Part shown: positions 1 through 11,815 of the stretch, piece after piece
How the letters are laid out: the number at the start of each line of letters is the position of its first letter
Position numbering within the stretch: the stretch's first letter is position 1
Source of the DNA: Sphaeroforma arctica JP610
Taxonomy: Eukaryota > Opisthokonta > Ichthyosporea > Ichthyophonida
NCBI RefSeq assembly: GCF_001186125.1
Contig: NW_014040412.1
Location: 47,304-77,718, forward strand
Length of the DNA: 30,415 nt
Direction: 5' to 3'
The notes under the pieces: generated by a model
What the model saw: the letters and a program-made list of their open reading frames with translations, nothing else
Told to the model about the DNA's origin: nothing
Database searches by the model: none
Translations under genes and position numbers: made by a program

Positions 1-34
<34 letters not shown>

Positions 35-217
35 TAATATATATATATATATATATATACATTAATATATATATATATATATATATAATAATAAATATAT
101 ATATATATATATATATGTAGATCTATATATATTTATGTAGATCTATATATATATGTAGACATATTTAAATAGGATATATATGTAGATATATATGTATATA
201 GATATATATATATGTAG
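1..217. repeat. TA-rich microsatellite
   Basis: Long runs of alternating TA are broken by ACATTAATAT and ATGTAGATCT variants. The block ends about 95 bases from the 3' end of the minus-strand open frame, so it could lie in the 3' UTR or an intron of that gene. No gene signal is seen in it. Confidence 0.95.
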
Positions 218-309
218 ATGCCAAAGCGTTCGAGAACGATACCGAACTTTTCAAATTTTAAAAACCCTCATAATAAACATGTCTATGCTAAAGTGAACGT
301 GAACGATAC

Positions 310-1444
310 CTACCTTCCCACACGAATACCCAAGATCACCGTGGCCTTCACAATTGGCCGTATGATCATGGTTCGTGCAGGGGTCGCTGATATATCTCCC
401 TGGCCTGATGTAGTAGTCGTACCACTCTTCGCACTATAAGCGTCGGTAGTAGTAGAATTACTATCAGCACCACTACTTACTACCTTCGCAGTAGAGCTAC
501 TAGTAGCAGCACTACTGACACCCTCGTCGGTATCTTCAGCGGTAGGCATATTAGCGATAGGTGCATTGGCATTACCACCTTCGTTATCGTCCGTATGCTC
601 GATTGTATTTGTATTACTATGAGACACGAACTCTTCAAGATCCTTATCGGATGGCAGTATGGTCTTCTCGGGTTGCTCAGTCCCACTAATACCCGCCATG
701 TCGCTATTCGCAGTTATATCGTTAACAGTCTCCAACTGATCCTCTGGCGCGTCGCATAGTCCTTCGCGTTTCTCACTACCACTACTAGCCGACCCCTCAA
801 CATCGGGCAGGTTCTTATCGGATATACTGTACTTGGCCAATACATAGCCGCCCTCGTCACTATTCGATTCCGTATTATTCACGTCTGGAGTGTGGGTGTC
901 TTTCGCTTCGCTAGTTCCTTCTGCTGTGCGACTATTGGTAACATTAGCACTGTGTTCGCTTGCGTCTGTGCCTACGTTGCTTCCATCACTGACTGGTTTG
1001 TTGCTTGAAAGCTCATCCACCCCTACCATTATATCGGCCGTGTTCACGCTACTTACGGATTCATCATCAGGAGTACCGGACGTATCGTCACCACTTTTAG
1101 AAGCGTGTGTATCCGATTCAGCATCGCCGGTACTGCAATTACCTTTCGGGTCGATCAACTGTACTTTGGTCCCTTCTGTCCCTTTGATCTTATGGTCCTC
1201 AATGGTGGTCTCTATAGACGTGGCTTCTACCACCACGTCCTCTGGCTTAATATTAGTTGGCATAGTAACTTGCTTGCTTGTCCCGCTTTTATCCCAAAAA
1301 TTCAGATCCCAATTTAAACCGCGCACAACCTGTATATAGCGTGCACAGGTGAATATGAAGGAATGAATTAGGAACGGATCATATATTTACGTACGTGGTG
1401 CTTCCATCGTCTTGTGAGACCTCACAATCGAAAGCACAGGCCAT
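310..1444 (-). CDS. acidic Ser/Thr-rich hypothetical protein, two exons
   Basis: The function is not recognised. On the minus strand exon 1 (1444..1391) starts with ATG immediately after an in-frame TGA and encodes 18 residues (MACAFDCEVSQDDGSTTY). A 61-base intron (1390..1330) has donor GTAAAT and acceptor TATACAG, and phase 0 is kept into exon 2 (1329..310). The product is about 357 aa. It begins with a short ordered-looking stretch (GLNWDLNFWDKSG) and then becomes low-complexity, rich in Ser, Thr, Asp, Glu, Asn and Gly, as expected for a disordered protein. There is no signal peptide and no known domain. The last 20 residues (around MIIRPIVKATVILGIRVG) are suddenly hydrophobic and basic. 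The terminal TAG sits inside a good donor sequence (AAG|GTAGGTAT, exon end 314), so the true transcript may splice onward to an exon left of the window, and the hydrophobic tail would then be internal. The exon structure is fairly convincing; the 3' end is uncertain. Confidence 0.55.
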
Positions 1445-2202
1445 TCAGTAGGAACTCGCGAAATAAATAACGTAGATTTTAACTTTCACCAGGGCATCAT
1501 CGTTTGACTTTTCTGTATTGTAACGAGACAATAAACTGCGAGATCACTGCGAGATCACTATGATATGAAATCAGAAAGGAGCAATTGAGATGATATTCGG
1601 ACTGATTTTAACCGAAGCTTTTGTACGTTTCCACTCAACGTTTACATTGGATTGGTCCTGTATCTGTGATTAGGGTGCTGTGTTTGGGTTCTAAGGTGCA
1701 AAATGTATGTAGTAGTTTTGTATATAGTCTGATTATACTTCATACTAAGTAGGACCTGTTCTCACCCCCATATACGATATAACGTTTTAATTCCAAATCT
1801 TTGTACGTTTACAATCGACGTATATGTTGAAACTATCGTAACGTAATTAGAGTTGCAACGTTTTGGACCCCCCCCCCTTATTTTCACATGCAATTTCGAT
1901 GAACGAATGAAAAACGATAAAAGGCTTGGCCGCATAAAGGAATTCCGTTTGGACTATTTTCATTGGATTCCAAGATATCGTTGCAATCATCCTGTCATTA
2001 ATGTTCGTTTTTGTTTCTAAATAATATATATAAAACATTCATTCCGGAACCGAAATTCGTTAACTGAATTGAAAATTTGCACACTGCAAAGTGCAGAGTG
2101 CAGAGTGCAGACTTGAGAATAAATAAATACGCAGAATTGAGAATAAATAAATACACGGGGGTACTATTGAGCGCCTCTCTCTCTCAGAGAATGCGCTCTC
2201 TA

Positions 2203-2227
2203 GTTTCTCTCTCAGAGAGAGAGAAAC
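2203..2227. repeat. perfect CT/GA hairpin, 11-bp stem and 3-nt loop
   Basis: GTTTCTCTCTC and its exact reverse complement GAGAGAGAAAC are separated by the loop AGA. It sits in a wider CT/GA-rich zone (about 2170-2275). The same architecture recurs at 16945-16969. Confidence 0.8.
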
Positions 2228-2574
2228 AAGAGAGAAAGGGCAGTGAGAGAGGTTCAGTACTACAGTAGTCACTCTCTAGTCAGTACTGTGTAGGCTCGGG
2301 TGGCGGGAAGGGCTTCTTGTAGGCTGTAGGCTGTAGGCTGCGTCAAATTTAAAAAATTCAAAATCAGGCGAAATTCGTATTTATATCTATGGCATTTTTA
2401 GAATTCTTTGAGGTTTTACCGAACAACCTCGACTCCATCTTAGTCTCTGTGTAGTATCTATTTCCATAGCCATAGCCATAGCCTTCTATAATATTAACAA
2501 GACGGCCGCGTCATATAGGGTAATACCGTTTTACATAACATTATAGCACCATTGGTGTTAAAATGAATTTAGTA

Positions 2575-2790
2575 TGTGAGCATCATCTCAGACTCACAGA
2601 GACTCTGATACGGGATACAGCTCTCAGTCTATAAGAGTCTCACACCCTCGAACCTCACATGTACATGGCAGCGAGACTCAAGTCCCCGACGCGAAATTGG
2701 TCCACTCTGGTGGGCCCGAAGGCCTGAGCCCTGAGGGCTGAGGCTGCCCAAAAGATACAGAAGGGTCTGGAGTCTCCGAGCCTGAACTCT
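2575..2790. repeat. GAGTC/GACTC-rich patch (dispersed family)
   Basis: Frequent GACTC, GAGTC and CTCAGACTC words, which are mutually complementary, fill this stretch. It also carries the 15-mer AAGGCCTGAGCCCTG (2719-2733), which recurs exactly at 11434-11448 in another patch. No open frame explains it. Confidence 0.6.
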
Positions 2791-3532
2791 CAATTCTGAA
2801 CGCAATATTTACATAGACAATTTATAACAAACGACAATCTACAAGACGGTACTCAACATACTACCACTATTTAAATATTGATCTAAATACAATTGACAAT
2901 TGTATCCGTATCCGAGCAGAATCGGGACCATCATTTTCAAAAGTGTTCGGCGTACAGGACGATCTACCGATGAAATTCTGGCATCAACAAAAAGTTTGAA
3001 AAAAACCCCAAATATTGGAAAGACATGCGCTACATAATATATAATCACACAGCGCCACAAAAAAAATTATTCGAACGAAAGTGTCCCCTTTTCAAAACAC
3101 TGCCAACGCTGCTTGTACATTAGCGTCATACATTCGTGCTAATTCGGACACGGGAGTTTGACCATTCATGTATGCAATTGGCAGTAGATAATACATAATA
3201 ATCGATTTGTGTGTATTACTATGCTCATGTTGAACTCTAAATCGAAAGGAGAGAATACCTCACTTGCGCTCTAGTACAAGGTGAACATCTGAGTTTATCC
3301 ACCTGTTGTAGTTGACTAAGAGTATCATAGCAGGCTGTACCTGCTAAATAAAGTATTGACATGTGTATCATATTCTGACTGCAACTGTATCGATTACGCA
3401 CACACACAAACGCACACAGTAGCCAATAAATTATCCCACTGTTATACTTAAACAATGGAGTACTTCGCATCTCAGTTAAATATATTGAGTAGTAATAGTA
3501 TATGATTCCTTCAAATGGGATTCTGATTATTT

Positions 3533-3850
3533 CAGATATTGGCGTATGTACAATTTTACTGTATCTATATAGTAAACTTGGGAAGTATCAGGAGGATTCC
3601 AAAGAACTATTTATTATGGATGTTTAGCATGTAGAACAATGAACATGAGATTTGGGATTTGCGGCGCATGTACAAATGTACTACTATAGCATATCAGATA
3701 TTGCCGTATGATTTTGCTGTATCTATATAGTAAACTTGGGAAGTATCAGGAGTATTCCAAAGCACTATCTACTATGGACGTTTAGCATGTAGATCAATGA
3801 ACATGGATTTAGGATTTGCGGCGTAGATACAAATGCATTACTATAGCATA
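3533..3850. repeat. two-copy tandem duplication, about 158-base period
   Basis: The word GTATCTATATAGTAAACTTG occurs at 3561 and again at 3719. The following text (GGGAAGTATCAGGAG, then TTTAGCATGTAGA) is repeated with scattered substitutions, so this is an old direct duplication. Confidence 0.85.
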
Positions 3851-4832
3851 CACTTATTACTCGGAAGTAGGTAACGAAATTCCAACTCATTACGCTAAAG
3901 AATGTATACAAGTGCTCAGTTGCAAGTGCTGATTAAGACAGCGATCCATTCACATCGTTTCTAGATGATATAGGCTATTCCCATTCGGCTATTGTACTTG
4001 TGGAAGTTGTCGCGGTGGACTCGTGGAATGTAAATAAACATAATACAGCATTAGTGTAATTATTAATCCATTAAGGAATATCAGTGATCTGGCCGTCAGA
4101 CAACAGGCAACATTATCAGTCAATTTATTATATTGTTAAAATTTGTCATCAATTAGTCAATTACTCTCGTTAAAGCACGAAAGATTTGCAATTGGATGCA
4201 AACAAAAGCCACGGACCACTTACAGGCTAGAATATCTTCTATTTTTGTCGTACTGCCCCAAGTATGCGACATCAGGAAATGAATTATAGTTTACGACAAT
4301 ATTGAGGAACGTTAAGATTCATTTGCATAAATACGACTATTGGTCACCCAATGCCTATTTGAGACAGGATTAACTACCGATGCCAAATATGTCGTAAACT
4401 GTATGCTAAATTTCAATTGGTCAAGCAATCCTGTAATATGGGCTTTTTCGAGGGGCGTTGTATTGAATTTGCCGAAAAGTGAGGAGCCGTATGCAATATG
4501 AAGCACAGGCAAATACACAAACGCGGATCTTGCGTACGTAGCTGATACCGACTAAGCAGTGCGAGTGAGTGAGATTCGCGATGTGTGATAAGGACAATCT
4601 TCATACTCTTGCTTGGCAGTGAACGACTTGATAGCTCGTCTTCATTTACTATAATATCATAGTCTGCCTGGTAGTATAATACAAGTGAGGTCTCAATCTA
4701 CAATAGTACATCGGTATATACACTTGAAAGGGTCGCGGTGGTTGCGGTCTAGCAAGTAGATACAGGGTGGATAGGGACTAAATAGCCAGTTGTGCGACAA
4801 TACTGGAGAAACCTGCATACTAATATCACCTT

Positions 4833-4860
4833 ATATATATTTATATATATACCTATATAT
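4833..4860 (+). promoter_or_regulatory. TATA-rich stretch upstream of the zinc-finger gene
   Basis: An A/T-only run (TATATATATTTATATATAT) lies about 150 bases before the first ATG of the zinc-finger gene. It could be a promoter TATA element, but TA microsatellites are common in this window, so this is only a weak suggestion. Confidence 0.2.
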
Positions 4861-5001
4861 TGCACGCCATCTGTATAGCGAATCTATTGATCGGTGCATG
4901 CGCCGCGAGAAGCGATCACTAAAAAGGGTTTCACTTAAGTGCTTTGTGTGTTGATAGGGTTTAGTACTCGAACCAGGATACTATCTGAGCTGTATGGCAC
5001 T

Positions 5002-8000
5002 ATGCAACGAGACAAGAAGACAGCCCCGTCAGATAACATGTTCTACTGGTTTAACGAGCAGCATCACTCGCGCCAGAAACAATCAATCTCACGAACTCTA
5101 TCACAACCCGTCGTCGGAAAGGTGAGTGATCACATTTCACATAATCAGCTGCCACTGTCTCGTTAGGATACGACTAGAGTTAACCTATTCATAATGAGAT
5201 GTCCATCGAATTTTTTGTGTTGGTTTGCATAAGTTCTCTCATAATAAAGGCGGATTTAGTCAGATGCATACAAGTTCAAAATGTTATGAGGTGTCACAGT
5301 TTATTCTCTTGCTGTTAAAAATTGAATTGATTGATTTTGTTTCCCTGTGTGCGTGATATCTTCATATTGTTGTAGCTTGCGAACCTTCTTTGACCTGATG
5401 ATAGTTGAATTAAAGTTACAAAGCCAACCCTTCATTTCCAAACCACCATGTCCATCAAACTTTAAGACGTTGATTCTAATAACAGGCGCTCACACGCTTG
5501 TACTGCAACAAAAGCTTCCTTGTCTGTATGCGTCCACCAAAAACGTATCCAGTATCTCTGTAAACGGACTATTTCTCACAATTCCATACATATTCTCGCT
5601 TCAATCATAGATGGCCGGTCTAGAACTCAACGGCCCCGTCCACGGAAGTACAGGGCCTCGTTATAGTCAAGGAGGTGCAATGGACGGCTCGTCAGGCCCC
5701 TGCCTTCCATACGGACACAGTATGAATAACTACAACATGAATCCCTTTTACATACCTATGGGTCCTACGAGACAGCGTCCGTCATACCGGAATCAAACCG
5801 GTATACCGATGCACCCCACTTTGGGCGTAAACGGCACGAGTGCTAATCCAACTATAACCCCCCGCTTGCCACCCCCGGCTAGCTTAGCACTAAACTCGCC
5901 GTTGACCTCCACGCCTCAGATGCTCAAGGCTAATCCTCACGCGCAGTTGCAATCGGTGCCTCCACTGTTCCCGCAGCGGTTAGACTCCATGCCCCGAGTG
6001 GCCATGCCAATTGGGACTATCGAACAGTCCGATCACACCCTGCAGCTACGCAAAGCGAGCTTAGACCTCACACACACCTCAATAACCAGCCCGTTCATGG
6101 ACACATCGTTGGGTCCTCCGTTTATGAACCAGGGCCTGTCTAAACTGTCCGAGCATTTGGTGACGGAAACACTGCACTCAACTGCGTCGCCTTCGCCGAC
6201 CGATTTCAAGCCGGCCTCTAAATTGGACCTACTCAATACAAGTATGTGACCTCCGAGTGTACTTTGAGGTTTTGGCCTGGGCTCTGTGTAGCTTCCCCGC
6301 GTGTTTTCGATTAAGTGCTGCGTGTCTTGTCATTTTAGGAACATGAAAGCTATGAATTTAGAGCTGGTTGGTAGTCTGTATCGTGGTTCGTGTGGGTGGC
6401 ATGCTTTTTATGTATTAACCACAGCGTAGTATCGATATACACAGTTTAAGACCAAGCTGAAATTCCTGTCAGGACTTGATCATTGATGTGACATGGGGTG
6501 ACTATTTCTTTCCTCTCGTTATGTATGCTTGACAAAAAAATGCTTACATGAGTATAGTGGGCCCCATGATCACGTAGCTTCCGTACGTGCTTCCTTCCAC
6601 GCCAAATAGAAATAAATGTAGTCGAAAACCAGGCATAACGTAGTCAGACTATGTCCGCATGATTTCACCTTGTGGTATCGTGCATTTTATGGTCGCCTAC
6701 CATAGGGGTCAGCATCAGTATTGTCCACGTGTGCGGAGTTCTGAGTAATATTGTACACTATCGTTCATTTATTGCCAATGTTTGCCTTGTTATTTTACGG
6801 TGGCCCTAAGCACCACAGAGTCTCCGTGTATTGAGTGACATGATTACATAACCAATTACTTAACTAAAAGTTAGACTACTTATCGAGAAAATACTTCTCA
6901 TATGCTAATCTTTGCTTGTCCTCGTACTCAGCTAAACCTGACTCGCCTGCCCTCGAGTTCGAATCAACTATCAAAAATATATTCTCGCCAGTGTCAATGG
7001 CTCGCGTCAAGACTGAGCAAGTCGAGACTACAGTCACCCCACCCACCCCCACCGCTCTGATGGCTATTCTTACTGGAGAAAGTGCGGTACCAAAGGAAGA
7101 ACCCAAGAAGCCTGAAGCGGGCAAAACCTCCCCTGAGAACGAAACGCCTACCAAAGAATGCAAGAAGGACGCTAAACTGGCAAAGTTGAAGTCCACTACT
7201 TCGGACGGAAACTCTGGCGGCGACACAGAAGGTGCAGAGGATAGTGCCGAGAAACCATCGCGGAAGAGGCGGTGCTTTAGGGAGTTAGTGAGGAATGTCA
7301 AGTGTGGACACACGGGCTGTGGACGGTTGTACGCTACGGAGAGCTCGCTGCAGAATCACATCCGCATCAAGCACGGCAATATCCGGCCCGAGAATGCGGG
7401 TAGTGGACACGGTATGTGCATGTAGTTGTCTCTCTTTTATACTTGAAACTCGGAAAGTTCATGCTCTATGCAAACATCTCTGCATTTTCACTCACTTTCA
7501 ATCTCCTGTCCTTCCTAAGTTCATGCTCTATTCAAACATCTCTGCATTTTCACTCACTTTTGATCGTCTTAAGTACATGCTCTATTCAAATATCTCTGCA
7601 TTGTTACTCACCATTAATCGTCTGTTCCTACTAAGTTCATGATCTATTCGAACATATCTGTTTTTCAATCATTTTTGGGCGCCTATTTCTCCTAACTTTA
7701 TGCCGATTCAAACATATGTATTTCAATCATATTAATCACCTGTTCTTCCGGAGTTTATGCTCTGATATTCAAACATATCTGTGTTTTCACCCACTTATCA
7801 TTGCCCGTTTAATTCTCACCCGTTGTTTCCAGTGTCGAGGCGTCACAGTAGTGCGGGCGAGAAAAAGACTCGCAAAAACCCAGTCGCTCAACGGAAGAAG
7901 TCTGAGGCAGTTGAAGTATCCGAGCCCTCAGAAAATACCACACATAATCCCAAATCCCCCACACCCACACAATCCGCATTCCTGCATAGTGCACTAGTTG

Positions 8001-8827
8001 GGTCGCCGCTACTACTGTGCTCGCCGGAAGCAAATAGTACCGGCTTACTTAGTAGTCTGAGCCCATCTTCAGATCCGGAATGGAGGTATGAAACATGTTC
8101 CATGTCGCAGTCACACATGCTCTTGTTCATTTGTTTATTATTCTGTCGAGGGCAAATTTTTTCGAGACTTTATCAGAACTTTTAGATGGGTTTTTATTGA
8201 ACCTTACAACCTTGTCCTTGTTAAGCTAACATTACTTCACGCATACAACATGGTTTTCACAACTGTATTTGAATCTGCATTGGTGCACCGTCAGTTCCTC
8301 ACTGCTCTTTGATGTGGATCAAGCTGCATCTCTCACCTTGCCCGACTTCTTCGATACGGATTTCACAACTTCGAATAGTCTCGGATTGACACCGGGAAGT
8401 CTTTTAGACACCGGTCTATCCGGTAATTTGGTAAGTGTATCGACTTGCTGTTGTCCTTTAGTGAAACAGTGAAACAGCATACTTGTAAGCATATACCATA
8501 CTGTAGAAAATATCCCAAGACTCTCCATTGCTCTGCCCTTGCAGCATTACGATTGTCAATTGACCGGTGGTCTTTGTTGGGTTGTTTGGTGGCCTTTGTT
8601 AGGTTAACCTTTGCGTATTCCTGTATATTGCAACCGATATCTTCGTTGAGCATTCGTACCATCTTTTCTCACATGTCTACGACTCCCACATCCCATACTG
8701 TCTTGTATAGCTCCTTGACGATTGGCTGAAAATGGATGACTTGGTATGAAACAACAGCGTATACCAATGTCATGCAAATAAGTCTTCCGTCTTCCGGAGC
8801 ATTGAACAGGCATTTGCCAAAACGTAG
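5002..8827 (+). CDS. C2H2 zinc-finger protein, probable transcription factor, multi-exon
   Basis: Supported exons are 5002..5121, 5611..6241, 6932..7411, 7833..8085 and 8295..8430. All introns are GT-AG and all phases agree (0, 1, 1, 2). A 33-base exon 8711..8743 (LLDDWLKMDDL) continues in phase 0. The end is uncertain: 8810..8827 gives a stop after AFAKT, or 8942..9019 gives a longer tail. The first ATG is 5002; the frame is open back to a TAA at 4936, so an upstream exon is possible. The product is about 555 aa. Residues 1-250 are Pro/Asn/Met-rich and probably disordered. A basic stretch (KPSRKRR) precedes one C2H2 finger at about residues 375-398 (C375, C380, H393, H398; spacing C-X4-C-X12-H-X4-H). 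VKTE, near residue 276, fits a sumoylation site. The C-terminal part is acidic and hydrophobic (DFFDTDF, LLDDWLKMDDL), like an activation segment. DNA binding in the nucleus is inferred from the finger; I cannot name the orthologue. Confidence 0.75.
7455..7832 (+). repeat. intronic minisatellite reaching the exon 4 acceptor
   Basis: About six degenerate units of 54-62 bases contain CATGCTCTATTCAAACATCT followed by pyrimidine-rich text. Unit starts are visible at 7460, 7522, 7576 and 7638, with weaker ones near 7700 and 7757. The pyrimidine tract and CAG acceptor of exon 4 (AG at 7831-7832) occupy the end of the last unit. Confidence 0.75.
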
Positions 8828-9213
8828 CCGTGAGGACCATTCCAATCACTCAGCATATACGCGCCGCCATCGATTGTTAGAGTTGAGTCTCTATCGATGG
8901 GAGTCCCGCAGCGCACAACGCAGCCAGCCGTCTAATAACAGGACTCGCTACATACTTGGGAGCAATCGGTGATGATGTTATGGAGGATTCCATCACGTAC
9001 CAGAACCGATTCTGATGAATAGTATTGAGCAAACGCCTCGCATCACTAGTAGTCCTTCATGTTCGCCAAATAGCCGCGACAGAATCTCAAGCTTCTCGCA
9101 TTAATTATTAGTGTAAATAGAATTAACGCCATCGCAAGACTAGTCTAAAAGCGATATACTTTTACACTCATAATCTCACTGAGCAGAGATCGCTCTCACA
9201 ATAGCCCGGTGGA

Positions 9214-9219
9214 AATAAA
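9214..9219 (+). terminator. possible polyadenylation signal of the zinc-finger gene
   Basis: AATAAA lies about 200-400 bases downstream of the candidate stop codons. No other support is available. Confidence 0.25.
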
Positions 9220-9850
9220 CTGACCTTATGTTAAACAGTTAATCCTCGAGGCACAAGTGTTTTACTTAGTAGGCTATGCACAAACCCTTTTTCTTCTTCT
9301 TCATATTCGAGGTCACTAAAGTGAAGACAATCTGAATACATACTGTCTATAAAACATTGCCTATGACTTTGCCAAACGTCTACATTTTTAGCAGAGAAAT
9401 TTAGCCACAAATCTACGCGTACAATAGTATTCAACTACTAGCAATCCGTTTTCTTACCATTCGGTAAGAGTGTGACCTATTATGATGTACGAATGATATA
9501 CTCCCTCGCGACACCAAGTTTAGCACTCAAAAACATCACAATTCATGTGTCTACAGTAGAATGCGGCCATTGCACAGTGTCCTCGTACGAGATTGTCACA
9601 GTGCATCGTGTATTTTATTTGCGCGATGGATCACAACGACTATTGTAAGTTGGACACAAACCCCCAAGCGCAAGAATGGACTACAAACTCCACAGAGCAG
9701 TATGCGCACTCAATGTGATTGAAGCAAGCATTTCTTGGACCGGTGGAGAGGGCGATCGCAGATTGTATTCAGAGTCATTACCTGGTGGCCAAGTGATAAC
9801 ACGACAGGAGCAACAACAACAAAAACGTTCGTGTAGCCAGGTAGAAATTA

Positions 9851-10070
9851 CATTGTAGCTCTATTCGTGTTGCTCAATAATAAGGTACATGTTCTAAAAT
9901 GCAGCTCTAGCCATATATCTCGAAACCTTGTGTGTAGCCTGCGCAAGTCCATGTAGATATTAAGTTGTAGCCCTATTCGTGTCTCTCAAAAAGACGATAC
10001 ATGTTCTAAAATGCAGATCTACTAACCATGTCTCTCGAAACCTTGTGTGTTCCACTCAGGATGTAACTTG
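9851..10070. repeat. two-copy direct repeat, 112-base period
   Basis: ACATGTTCTAAAATGCAG occurs at 9887 and again at 9999. The flanks match as well: TGTAGCTCTATTCGTGT against TGTAGCCCTATTCGTGT before it, and CTCGAAACCTTGTGTGT after it. Confidence 0.8.
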
Positions 10071-10744
10071 CGCAAATCAATATTCAATCAACGGGCGAGT
10101 GCGACTGATGACTTCGTTTGCCACCTTGCGGTCAAGGCGTCCAGCAACACTCAAGCAGTCAAGAACTCGAGACTCAAGCATAGCCCTCTAAACTGTTTAG
10201 TTTAGAAGGCTGTGACGCACCAGAAACAAGCAGTCAAGCAGAAGCTTGTCCTATGTTTTAAAATATAAATTCCATCATTGATCACAATTTCCAATTTCAA
10301 AAATCGAGTTTATCTCTCGGAGGGAGTGTTCCATACAGCACGTGCACAAAACAAACGGCGCGTCTCCCAAAGTAAAAATGCATAAATATGTTTGTCTGTA
10401 TAGACTATTCGCTAATCACTATAGTCTTTTCGAAAAATATGTCGTCTGTTACTAAGTTTGTATGAAGTTCCAATACCAGGAGGATTCAGACTATCTTTTA
10501 TTATTTTTAAAACTTGAATATTTCTCAAACCCTCATTAAGTCCTCTCTGCATACTATTATAAAATGATATATAAAAAGCCAAAGTGTGAGTCAGGTAGGA
10601 GCGTAGGGACAGTGCTATACTGCTATTATCATATTTTTAAAATACAAATAAGGGCAAACAGTGGCCACGGGTATGCATAAGAATTAGCGTGTTTGTTCGA
10701 AATATCTCTGACACCGTCACTGCGTCACACATCAGGACATAGTT

Positions 10745-10985
10745 TTGTTTTGAGACTTGAGTCTTCACTCTTGAGTCTCGAGTCCCTTCTTGCTTGTTGT
10801 AAGCTTTTGCCTTTTGATGACGCAGCTGATAGATCCCAGTTGGATTTAGTATGTAACTGTGTAATTTTACAATATTTACCATACCCTCCTAAAGTAGTAC
10901 TTTTATACTTTTGCACAGACCCACAACAAAAATAGGCAAATACTCTCCTACTCTCCGAGTCTCCGACTCTCCGTTAGTCTCCGTC
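10745..10985. repeat. GAGTC/GACTC-rich patch
   Basis: Two clusters, near 10750-10790 and 10950-10985, carry GAGTC, GACTC and CTCGAGTCC words in both orientations, interrupted by ordinary sequence. Same family as 2575-2790. Confidence 0.5.
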
Positions 10986-11209
10986 GGCGTCGAAGGGACA
11001 AAAGTCAACAGACAGAGAGAGGAGAAATTTAGATAATTCGAAAAATACAAACTATAAGAGCAGATGAAACTTTTCATTTACTGGTGCATTCATCCCTATT
11101 TCCGATATTATAATTGGCTAGGTAAAACAACGGCATTAAATTTGATCAATACAATAACAGAATTCATAGTTTGATGGGCACGTGCAAAATAAATAGCTCC
11201 GAGCTGGCC

Positions 11210-11815
11210 GTCAGACTCATCTCTCCCCACCCCAGGGCCCAGAGAAGGCAGACTCCAGAGTCCAGAGTCCAGACTCACAGTTAGTCAGTTACCAAGCGAG
11301 AGTCATGACCAGTCATGACTCATCCGTCACCACTCACCCGATGTCTCAGACTCTGGCTCTGGGTCCCTGGGATGAACACTCAGAACAGTCATCTCTCAGA
11401 CTTGAGTCTGACTATTGTGAGACTTGGGAGTGTAAGGCCTGAGCCCTGGGCCCTGGGGTCTGGGGCCTGAGACTGAGAGGCTGAGACTGAGCGGTCTACA
11501 GAGGTTTTGACTTCAGAGTCACTGACACGGCTTTAAAGTTGTTTTTTCTGCTTTTTTCTAGTTTTGTTTAGAAAAAGGCTATCTTTTTGAAATAGAAAAG
11601 CAACTCAAAATAGTCTTTATAGTTTATCCCCAGCAGAGGTCCAGAGTCCATTCTCAATCTCCAGACACCAAACTCGAACTCCAGCAGACACTACCAACCA
11701 GGAAATGAAAAATAAAATCTCATAAAATACTGTTTACCAGCTGACTCGGGACTCTGGACTCTGGACTCCTGGAGTCTGGGACTCTGAACTCCTGGAGTCT
11801 GGGACTCTGGGTTTG
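11210..11815. repeat. dense GAGTC/GACTC-rich patches
   Basis: Tandem-like CCAGAGTC units (about 11265-11275), the palindrome CAGACTTGAGTCTG (about 11398), the 15-mer AAGGCCTGAGCCCTG (11434) shared with 2719, and a run of GGACTCTGGACTCTGG and GACTCCTGGAGTC at about 11745-11810. The last word is a perfect inverted repeat. A non-patch stretch (about 11530-11635) lies between. Confidence 0.65.

Larger units (their letters stand above)
1445..4832. other. non-coding region between the acidic-protein gene and the zinc-finger gene
   Basis: No open frame here has family resemblance, consistent splice signals or sustained coding composition. The region holds short direct repeats: a 24-base unit twice at 2113-2154, and GTAGGCT units at about 2318-2341. 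It also holds a CT/GA hairpin, a GAGTC/GACTC patch and a 158-base duplication, which are listed separately. The rest (about 1445-2080, 2800-3530 and 3850-4830) is unremarkable AT-rich sequence in which I see nothing specific. Confidence 0.6.

Noticed and set aside
2630-2665. tRNA B-box-like GGTTCGAGGGT on the minus strand
   Set aside because: No A box, no cloverleaf stems and no acceptor stem around it.
4312-4604. Overlapping minus-strand frames upstream of the zinc-finger gene
   Set aside because: Two different frames overlap, neither with domain signal or splice context; consistent with chance.
6876-7313. 145-codon minus-strand frame
   Set aside because: Antisense shadow of zinc-finger exon 3, whose splice phases and finger motif fix the plus strand.
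9231-9434. 67-codon minus-strand open frame with a balanced composition
   Set aside because: No ATG at its start, no family resemblance and no convincing splice partners; AT-rich codon use unlike the called genes.
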